NCBI GenBank assembly: GCA_036495445.1 | Contig: DASXMX010000652.1 | Coordinates: 1 to 5,378 of the forward strand | DNA length: 5,378 nt | Direction of reading: 5' to 3' | Source of the DNA: DASXMX01 sp036495445 | GTDB lineage: Bacteria > Planctomycetota > Phycisphaerae > Tepidisphaerales > Tepidisphaeraceae | Part shown: positions 1 through 4,160 of the stretch, piece by piece | Position numbering within the stretch: the stretch's first letter is position 1 | Layout: each line of letters starts with the position of its first letter | Notes under the pieces: model-generated | What the model saw: only the letters and a program-made list of their open reading frames with translations | The model's database searches: none | What the model was told of the DNA's origin: nothing | Position numbers and translations under genes: made by a program

Positions 1-104
1 CCTCTGTTACACCTGCGATCGGCGTCGCCGAACGCGCGTCTCCGGAGGTAAGGATGCCCTCATGAAGCAGCGGGGGCCGTTGGCTTCCGGGGCTTGGTTG
101 ATGC

Positions 105-123
105 CACGGGCATCCGGCCCGTG
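105..123. repeat. Small hairpin, 7-bp stem CACGGGC/GCCCGTG
   Basis: CACGGGC (105-111) and GCCCGTG (117-123) are perfect complements around a 5-nt loop. The same CACGGGC arm recurs in the rpsO terminator 50 bases to the right, so this may be a second downstream hairpin for rpsO or the end of a plus-strand gene entering from the left. No clear T-tract follows on either strand. The surrounding 1-150 segment shows no reading frame I recognise. In particular there is no visible start of pnp, which often follows rpsO. Confidence 0.35.
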
Positions 124-151
124 TTGCCTCTCAATAAAACGGTACGTTTCT

Positions 152-180
152 AAACAAAGACACGGGCGAATTCGCCCGTG
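152..180 (-). terminator. Rho-independent terminator of rpsO
   Basis: Bases 161-180 are a perfect 20-nt palindrome (CACGGGCG, AATT centre, CGCCCGTG), giving an 8-bp GC-rich stem with an AATT loop. Read on the minus strand it is followed at once by the T-rich run TCTTTGTTT (160-152). It starts 12 nt after the rpsO stop codon. Stem, tract and position all fit an intrinsic terminator acting on rpsO. On the plus strand no T-run follows, so it is probably one-directional. Confidence 0.85.
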
Positions 181-192
181 CCGGTTGAATCG

Positions 193-462
193 TTACTTTC
201 GCAGGCCCAGCCGTCCGATGATCTGCTGGTATCGCGCCCGGTCTTCGCGGGTCAGGTACTTCAGCAGGCTGTTCCGCTTTCCCACCATCTTCAGCAGCCC
301 GCGACGCGAGGAGTGATCCTTCTTGTGCGTTTTGAGGTGCTCGGTCAGTTCGGTGATGCGGCGGGTGAGCAGGGCGATCTGAACTTCCGGCGAGCCGGTG
401 TCCTTCTCGTGAATCTTGTAGTCGCCGACGATCTGGTTCTTGTTCTCTGCGGTCAGGGCCAT
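193..462 (-). CDS. rpsO: 30S ribosomal protein S15
   Basis: This encodes a full-length 89-residue S15, the usual bacterial size. S15 is a small primary binding protein of the 30S subunit: it binds the 16S rRNA central domain and takes part in an intersubunit bridge. The family pattern is present throughout: DTGSPEVQIALLTRRI (residues 21-36), the RNA-binding signature HKKDHSSRRGLL (46-57), and the C-terminal ARYQQIIGRLGLRK. The ATG at 462 is the natural start, since the protein begins MALTAENK as in other S15 proteins. The ribosome site is weak (GAGAG about 8 nt upstream). The gene lies 134 nt after the pyrophosphatase gene on the same strand, with its own promoter candidates in that gap and a strong terminator behind it. 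It therefore probably forms a monocistronic unit. In many bacteria S15 represses its own translation through the mRNA leader. A leader palindrome lies nearby, but no such control can be proved here. Confidence 0.98.
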   Translation of the reverse strand: MALTAENKNQIVGDYKIHEKDTGSPEVQIALLTRRITELTEHLKTHKKDHSSRRGLLKMVGKRNSLLKYLTREDRARYQQIIGRLGLRK

Positions 463-501
463 TTCAACAACTCTCGCTAGACACCAAGCCGCCAGCCGGA
501 G

Positions 502-513
502 CCGGCATGCCGG
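502..513. repeat. 12-nt palindrome in the rpsO leader
   Basis: CCGGCATGCCGG is a perfect palindrome about 40 nt upstream of the rpsO start. It would be transcribed from the distal promoter candidate (561-589) but overlaps the expected transcription start of the proximal one (516-545). It could be a leader hairpin or an operator. S15 self-control through a leader structure is known in other bacteria, but the role here is a guess. Confidence 0.35.
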
Positions 514-515
514 TC

Positions 516-545
516 ATTGTAGGAACGGTGCCGCACCCGCGGCAA
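516..545 (-). promoter_or_regulatory. Proximal rpsO promoter candidate
   Basis: On the minus strand a -35 like TTGCCG (545-540) is followed after 18 nt by TACAAT (521-516), a 5/6 match to the -10 consensus. Transcription would begin near 509, leaving a leader of about 47 nt before the rpsO ATG. It is read from consensus only. Confidence 0.5.
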
Positions 546-560
546 ACCGAATGGGCGGAA

Positions 561-589
561 ACTGTAGTCGGACCGAAGGGGGATTGCAA
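561..589 (-). promoter_or_regulatory. Distal rpsO promoter candidate
   Basis: On the minus strand TTGCAA (589-584) and TACAGT (566-561) are separated by the ideal 17 nt. Transcription would start near 554 and include the 502-513 palindrome in a leader of about 92 nt. The -35 hexamer and spacer length are the same as in the promoter at 3566-3594. It begins within 10 nt of the stop codon of the preceding gene, which suggests rpsO is expressed independently of it. Confidence 0.55.
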
Positions 590-596
590 GCGATTC

Positions 597-950
597 TCAA
601 AGCTCGTTGTACTTCAGATTGCGGCCCTTTGCCTTCTCTACCGGGTACTTGGCCGCATCCTTCTTGAGCTTTTCGAGCAGCGACTCGCCCAATGAGATGT
701 GAAGTTCGCTGGCCAGGAGCAGGGTCGAGTGAAGCACATCTGCCAGTTCGTCCCGGATCTTGTCCCGCTTGGCGGCGACCGTCTCTTCCAGTTGCTTGCC
801 CGATTTCCACTGCATCAGACTCAACAGCTCGGCGGACTCCACACAAAGGGAGATGGCCAGTTCCTTGGGATTGTGAAACTGCTTCCATTCCCGCTCGTCG
901 CGATGCCGGACGACAACGGCGGTCAACTCCGATAGCTTGGGATCACTCAT
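597..950 (-). CDS. MazG-like (DCTPP1/RS21-C6 type) nucleotide pyrophosphohydrolase
   Basis: This is a 117-residue all-alpha NTP pyrophosphohydrolase of the MazG superfamily, single-domain type. Members hydrolyse (d)NTPs to the monophosphate plus pyrophosphate using Mg2+, often acting on dCTP or modified nucleotides, and so clean the cytosolic pool. The metal-binding pattern is visible: ESAE (EXXE, residues 38-41) followed by ELAD (EXXD, 68-71). Family hallmarks flank it: W-x-x-FHNPKELA (22-32), QWK (47-49), and the tail AAKYPVEKAKGRNLKYNEL, which closely parallels the C-terminus of human DCTPP1. I chose the ATG at 950. An in-frame TTG at 983 would add 11 unlikely residues and begin inside a repeat element. 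No clear Shine-Dalgarno precedes the ATG. The gene lies 119 nt downstream of the HlyIII-like gene and may share its transcript, although a palindromic repeat separates them. The exact substrate cannot be told from the sequence. Confidence 0.92.
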   Translation of the reverse strand: MSDPKLSELTAVVVRHRDEREWKQFHNPKELAISLCVESAELLSLMQWKSGKQLEETVAAKRDKIRDELADVLHSTLLLASELHISLGESLLEKLKKDAAKYPVEKAKGRNLKYNEL

Positions 951-982
951 GCGCTGGCATGTTACGCGCCGGGCATGACGCA

Positions 983-1054
983 AGGGAGGGCGAGGCTCCC
1001 GCCGAGCCGAGGCTCGGTCGAAAACCGCGGCTCCGCGGGAGGCTCGCCCTCCCT
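983..1054. repeat. 72-bp compound palindromic repeat element
   Basis: The outer arms 983-1002 and 1035-1054 are 20-nt inverted repeats with a single mismatch, rich in GGGAGGGCGAGGC. Two smaller perfect palindromes are nested inside: CCGAGCC/GGCTCGG (1002-1008 and 1011-1017) and CCGCGG/CCGCGG (1025-1030 and 1033-1038). The second inner hairpin overlaps the right outer arm by 4 nt, so alternative folds compete. The element fills most of the gap between the HlyIII-like gene, ending 15 nt away, and the pyrophosphatase start. It has no T-tract and no coding potential. It looks like a dispersed REP- or MITE-like intergenic repeat. Multiple genomic copies are inferred, not seen in this window. Confidence 0.7.
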
Positions 1055-1069
1055 AATCGCGAATCCGGC

Positions 1070-1720
1070 TCAGCGTGCGGCGGTGCAATAGGCGAGGATG
1101 GCAAGGAAGTGCATCGCGCTGCCTGCGACGACCATCAGGTGCCACGCGGCATGAAAGTAGCGGACGCGGTTGTCGAAGATGAAAAAGACGATCCCCGCCA
1201 TGTAGCACAACCCGCCGGCCAGGTACCACAACATCAGGCGGCCGGGAACGACGCCCCAGAGGAAGGGCGCGGCGAGGACCGGCACCCACCCGAGCAAGAC
1301 GTAGAGCGTGACCGAGACCGCGCCCAGTTCCACCCGATGCTCGAATGCGACTTTCGACACGAAGCCGGCCAGGGCAATGCCCCAGATCAGCCCGTGCAGC
1401 AGCCACCAGTTCCCGCCTCGGAGATACGTGAGGGCGACCGGCGTGTAGGTGCCGGCAATGAACAGGAAGATCAGGGCCTGGTCGGCGATGCGGAACACGC
1501 GGCTCAGTCGCGGGCCGCGGAACACGTGCGAGAGGGTGGAGGCCGCATAGGTGGCGATCAGCGTTGTCGCGTAGACGGCGCAGCCGGCCAACTGCCAGAC
1601 GGTGCCGCGCCGGGCCGCGACCAATCCCAGAAAAATGCTGGCGGCCAGGCCACAGGCGAGCCCCAGGGCGTGCGTGAGGGCGTTGAAGTTCTCTTCGTCG
1701 TGCAGGGGGCGCAGCGTCAT
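1070..1720 (-). CDS. Haemolysin III family (PAQR/YqfA-TrhA-like) integral membrane protein
   Basis: This is a 216-residue polytopic inner-membrane protein of the HlyIII/PAQR family, with about seven hydrophobic segments and the usual bacterial length. The family's conserved positions are all present: NALTHALG near the N-terminus (residues 13-20), YAASTLSHVF with the S-x3-H pair (Ser61, His65), ADQALIFLFIAGTYTP with Asp80 (79-94), and the C-terminal HAAWH (His190, His194). In eukaryotic PAQR receptors the equivalent His and Asp residues hold a zinc ion near the membrane face, and a hydrolase-like activity has been proposed. Bacterial members have been linked to haemolysis or membrane-lipid homeostasis, so the 'haemolysin' name need not imply a toxin. 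I take the ATG at 1720. A TTG at 1726 is an alternative that has an AGG 8 nt upstream and adds two residues. The gene diverges from murA across a 356-nt spacer and is followed by a palindromic repeat. Confidence 0.94.
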   Translation of the reverse strand: MTLRPLHDEENFNALTHALGLACGLAASIFLGLVAARRGTVWQLAGCAVYATTLIATYAASTLSHVFRGPRLSRVFRIADQALIFLFIAGTYTPVALTYLRGGNWWLLHGLIWGIALAGFVSKVAFEHRVELGAVSVTLYVLLGWVPVLAAPFLWGVVPGRLMLWYLAGGLCYMAGIVFFIFDNRVRYFHAAWHLMVVAGSAMHFLAILAYCTAAR

Positions 1721-1827
1721 CGTCAACGGGTAAGCCTACATTGTGTCGGGCAGCCGACGCATCGGGGGAAATACTTCGTTCGGGCACGGCCACCCGCCCA
1801 AGCCGCGGATTTCGCGCCGCCGTCACC

Positions 1828-1855
1828 TTGAAAAACGGCAACGAGCGATGACAAT
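1828..1855 (+). promoter_or_regulatory. Weak promoter candidate for murA
   Basis: TTGAAA (1828-1833) and GACAAT (1850-1855) are separated by 16 nt. The -35 is 5/6 and the -10 is 4/6 of the sigma70 consensus. Transcription would begin near 1862 and give a murA leader of about 215 nt, long for a housekeeping gene. A closer, unrecognised promoter is equally possible. Confidence 0.3.
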
Positions 1856-1940
1856 GCGCCCGGCTCGTCGGATATGTGTCGTTGAACCGGCGCGACCGAT
1901 AAGCCGTATCTGTTCGCGACGATTAAAGAAATTGTGTTTC

Positions 1941-1964
1941 GGCCGATGGACCGGCCGATAGACC
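1941..1964. repeat. Two-copy 12-nt tandem repeat upstream of murA
   Basis: GGCCGATGGACC (1941-1952) is directly followed by GGCCGATAGACC (1953-1964), one base different. Each copy starts with GGCCGAT. It could be a paired binding site for a regulator or a simple replication-slippage duplication. It lies 113 nt before the murA start. Confidence 0.5.
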
Positions 1965-2076
1965 GAGTGGTTCGGGGCGGCTTGTTTTTGCCGCACCCAC
2001 ATTTCGGGCTCTGGAGGCGCACGACGCGCCTGTGAATCGCGTCGGACGTGCCTCCGGCCCAAGGACGGGCTGTGCG

Positions 2077-3381
2077 ATGGACTCCTTCCTCATCCGGGGC
2101 GGAACTCGGCTTAAAGGCAAAATCGAAATCAGCGGCAGCAAGAACAGCGCGCTGCCAATCGTGGCCGCGTGCCTGCTGGCCGAAGGCAAGACGACCCTCA
2201 AGGGCGTCCCGCGGCTCAGCGACATCGACTCGATGACGAAGCTCATCGGCGAACTGGGCTGCCACGTCTACCGGCACGAGCCGACCGATCCGCCCAGCGA
2301 CCTGCCGTCGCTCAACGGGCCGCTCGACATCGAGGTCACCGACGAGACGCAGTGCGAGGCGCGGTACGACATCGTCAAGACGATGCGCGCCAGCATCTGC
2401 GTCCTGGGGCCGCTGCTGGCCAAGCGGGGCAAGGCGATCGTGTCGATCCCCGGCGGGTGCGCGATCGGCGACCGGCCGGTCGACCTGCACGTCCGCGGGC
2501 TCCAAAAGCTCGGCGCCGAGTTCCGTACCGAGAACGGCAACATCGTCGGCGAGGTCCGCGGCCGGCTGAAGGGGTGCCGGATGTACCTGGGCGGCGCGCA
2601 GGGGCCGACCGTCCTGGGCACGATCAACGTCCTGTGCGCCGCGGCGTTGGCCGAGGGGGAGACCGTGCTGGTCGGCGCGGCCTGCGAGCCGGAAGTCGTC
2701 GACTGCGCCGAGCTGCTCATCAAGATGGGCGCGAAGATCAAGGGGCACGGCACGCCGGAGATCCGCATCGAGGGCGTCGAGAAGCTCCACGGCGCCGAGC
2801 ACCGGATCATCCCCGACCGCATCGAGTGCGGCACGTTCATCATCGCCGCCGCGATCACCAATGGCGAACTGGAACTCAGGAACTGCAACCTCGATCACCT
2901 AATCGCAGTGGTGGACCGGCTCGAAGAAGTCGGCGTTCGAATCGAGCGGCAGAACGGGACGATCTTCGTCTCCTCCTCCCGCCGGCTGACCCCGGTCGAG
3001 ATGACGACGCAGCCGTTCCCCGGCTTCCCCACCGACCTGCAGGCGCAGCTCATGGCGCTGCTCTGCCTGGGCGACGGGATGAGCGTCGTCACCGAGCGAA
3101 TCTTCCCCGACCGCTTCCTGCACGTCGGCGAATTGAATCGCATGGGCGGCCGCGTCCGCAAGGAAGGGCCGACCGCCATCATTCAGGGCGTCAAGGAACT
3201 GCAAAGCGCCAGCGTGATGGCAAGCGATCTGCGCGCCTCGGCCGCTCTCGTCCTGGCCGGCCTCGTCGCCCGCGGCACCACTCGGATTGACCGCGTCTAC
3301 CACATCGATCGCGGGTATGAGAAGATCGAGCAGAAGCTGATGGCCGTGGGCGCGGACATCGAGCGGGTGAAGGAGAAGTAA
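2077..3381 (+). CDS. murA: UDP-N-acetylglucosamine 1-carboxyvinyltransferase
   Basis: MurA transfers enolpyruvate from phosphoenolpyruvate to UDP-N-acetylglucosamine in the cytosol, the first committed step of peptidoglycan synthesis. The 434-residue product is complete; E. coli MurA has 419. Key residues are intact: Lys22-Asn23 in GSKNSALP; the loop IPGGCAIGDRPVDLH with Cys128, equivalent to E. coli Cys115 and the target of fosfomycin; GFPTDLQAQ with Asp320, equivalent to Asp305; and the tail DRVYHIDRGYEKIEQKL. A cysteine rather than aspartate in the loop predicts fosfomycin sensitivity at the target level. I chose the ATG at 2077 because the protein then begins MDSFLIRGGTRLKG as in its relatives, with AAGGA 11 nt upstream. 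An in-frame GTG at 2032 would add 15 non-conserved residues. The extra length relative to E. coli lies partly near residues 66-82. Intact murA supports a peptidoglycan wall in this organism. It appears monocistronic, with a terminator-like hairpin behind it. Confidence 0.99.
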   Translation: MDSFLIRGGTRLKGKIEISGSKNSALPIVAACLLAEGKTTLKGVPRLSDIDSMTKLIGELGCHVYRHEPTDPPSDLPSLNGPLDIEVTDETQCEARYDIVKTMRASICVLGPLLAKRGKAIVSIPGGCAIGDRPVDLHVRGLQKLGAEFRTENGNIVGEVRGRLKGCRMYLGGAQGPTVLGTINVLCAAALAEGETVLVGAACEPEVVDCAELLIKMGAKIKGHGTPEIRIEGVEKLHGAEHRIIPDRIECGTFIIAAAITNGELELRNCNLDHLIAVVDRLEEVGVRIERQNGTIFVSSSRRLTPVEMTTQPFPGFPTDLQAQLMALLCLGDGMSVVTERIFPDRFLHVGELNRMGGRVRKEGPTAIIQGVKELQSASVMASDLRASAALVLAGLVARGTTRIDRVYHIDRGYEKIEQKLMAVGADIERVKEK

Positions 3382-3382
3382 A

Positions 3383-3516
3383 AAGGGTTCAGGGTTCAGG
3401 GTTCAGAAATCGGTTGCGGGCGAGCGGAAGCCATTCTGCTCGCCCGCTTCTGTTTAACCTTCCGGAGCGGCTCTCGATTGCGCGCCTGAACCCCGAACCC
3501 CGAACCCTGAACCCTT
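3383..3516. repeat. Inverted arrays of GGGTTCA-type heptamers behind murA
   Basis: Three perfect GGGTTCA units (3385-3405) begin 3 nt after the murA stop codon. On the other strand four units follow at 3487-3514, reading GGGTTCA, GGGTTCG, GGGTTCG, GGGTTCA. The two arrays are inverted relative to each other and could form a duplex of about 24 bp with two A-C mismatches, including flanking AA/TT pairs. A separate 10-bp hairpin lies between them. Heptamer periodicity with point differences suggests spread by slippage or a mobile intergenic element. I see no encoded protein. Confidence 0.75.
3416..3455 (+). terminator. Terminator-like hairpin for murA
   Basis: GCGGGCGAGC (3416-3425) and GCTCGCCCGC (3438-3447) form a perfect 10-bp stem around a 12-nt loop, followed by TTCTGTTT (3448-3455). 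It sits 34 nt after the murA stop, inside the inverted heptamer arrays. The T-tract is interrupted, so termination may be only moderate, but no competing candidate is nearer. Confidence 0.7.
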
Positions 3517-3565
3517 CCTCGCCCCACAAAATCTCATCCCCCACGTTTGTCCATGACGATTTTAT

Positions 3566-3594
3566 TTGCAAGCGTGCCGGGCTTAGCTTAGACT
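3566..3594 (+). promoter_or_regulatory. Promoter upstream of the long leader of the TPR gene
   Basis: TTGCAA (3566-3571), a 17-nt spacer and TAGACT (3589-3594) make a good sigma70-like promoter, preceded by an AT-rich patch (ATTTTATTTG, 3559-3568) that is rare in this GC-rich window. Transcription would start near 3601. The -35 and spacing equal those of the distal rpsO promoter candidate. The next start codon with a good ribosome site is 560 nt downstream. Confidence 0.6.
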
Positions 3595-3600
3595 GCCGGC

Positions 3601-4160
3601 CCAATCCGGTTCTCCCGTTGCGACTACCGCGGCGGAGGATCGGGTCCGGGAGGCAAACGCTTCCCGGTCGGCGGAGCCTTACGGCACGGGCGTGTGATCC
3701 AACGCAAGGCGCGAAGCAAGTTAGCGGGTCTGGCGAGGGCGCGGCGGGAATTTCCGCCCGGCCGAAGGATTCGCTAGGATGCCTCGTGGCCGAGGGATGA
3801 TCGCCCGGCGGAGTGCGACGGATGCTTCTTCAGGGGAAGCGTTCCAGCTCCGCGGCCGGTGCCGGCCCCGAGATAGGACACCAAGGATCGACAGCACCGC
3901 GGATGCCGTTCCCCTTTTTATCCGATCAGGCGGAGCCGAAAGGAAAGGGATACGCGCCTTCGCAACCGGTTCTCCCGCGCATGCCCCGACACGCCAACCA
4001 ACTCTTTCCCCAGCACTTCCATAGCGGAGGCGACGTGCGACGTTGTCTGCCGACGGGAGTCGGGGCCGGGTGGGTTGCGTAGCGCGGGAATCGTCGGCCG
4101 CCGTGGTCGTCGCCCGGCGAGGGACCGTGGACTGCAAACCGCCACACGAGGAGGAACGTC
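3601..4160 (+). promoter_or_regulatory. Candidate structured 5' leader or non-coding RNA, no credible gene
   Basis: These 560 bases lie between a good promoter and the GTG of the TPR gene. The open frames here are short, low-complexity and unrecognisable. Several segments can fold: CCGGGAGGC/GCTTCCCGG around an AAAC loop (3646-3667, 9 bp with one G-U); GGCGG/CCGCC (3743-3758); GCTTC/GAAGC near 3824-3840; and a nested set of arms between 3961 and 4079 (CGCAACC/GGTTGCG outside, CCCG/CGGG in the middle, CCCCGAC/GTCGGGG inside). A 12-nt motif, CCGGTTCTCCCG, occurs twice (3606-3617 and 3966-3977), and its CTCCCG part can pair with a later CGGGAG in each case. I looked for RNase P RNA, tmRNA, SRP RNA and common riboswitch signatures by eye and found none. 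It may be a regulatory leader, a stand-alone RNA with its own end, or simply a GC-rich spacer. Confidence 0.35.
4149..4154 (+). promoter_or_regulatory. Perfect Shine-Dalgarno deciding a GTG start
   Basis: AGGAGG lies 6 nt before GTG 4161. The frame is closed upstream by TAG at 4080-4082 and contains no in-frame ATG between that stop and 4161, so this site fixes the start. It is by far the strongest ribosome site in the window. Confidence 0.9.

Larger units (their letters stand above)
1721..2076. other. Gene-free divergent spacer between the hlyIII-like gene and murA
   Basis: No reading frame here resembles a protein I know. The open frames on both strands are short, arginine-rich and of random composition. 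The segment should hold the promoters of both flanking genes. It contains a weak plus-strand promoter candidate (1828-1855), a 12-nt tandem duplication (1941-1964), and an AT-richer patch around 1921-1940 that stands out from the GC-rich surroundings. Confidence 0.6.

Noticed and set aside
44..65. GGAGG followed by ATG 54 on the plus strand
   Set aside because: The frame stops after three codons (ATG CCC TCA TGA). The upstream open stretch to base 3 could be the tail of a gene entering from the left, but about 20 codons are too few to support a call.
692..1831. 379-codon plus-strand open frame
   Set aside because: It runs antisense to the HlyIII-like and MazG-like genes, both of which have intact family motifs. 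The composition is shadow-like.
2032..2076. Upstream GTG start for murA
   Set aside because: The 15 extra residues are not like any MurA N-terminus, and the ATG at 2077 has AAGGA upstream and gives the conserved beginning.
1723..2898. 391-codon minus-strand open frame across the murA 5' half and the spacer
   Set aside because: It is antisense to a clearly identified, conserved murA, and its Ala/Asp/Arg-rich composition is typical of a shadow frame.
3909..3950. Possible internal terminator around the CCCCTTTTT run
   Set aside because: CCCTTT (3912-3917) can pair with AAAGGG (3944-3949), but the T-run is inside the stem rather than after it, so it is not an intrinsic terminator in the plus direction.
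3601..4160. RNase P RNA, tmRNA, SRP RNA or c-di-GMP-I riboswitch
   Set aside because: The conserved GAGGAAAGTCC core of RNase P, the tRNA-like ends of tmRNA and the GGAAGCAGCC loop of SRP RNA are absent. A GGCAAAC and a later ACGCAAGGC vaguely recall the c-di-GMP-I motif, but spacing and stems do not fit: the AAAC is in a hairpin loop.
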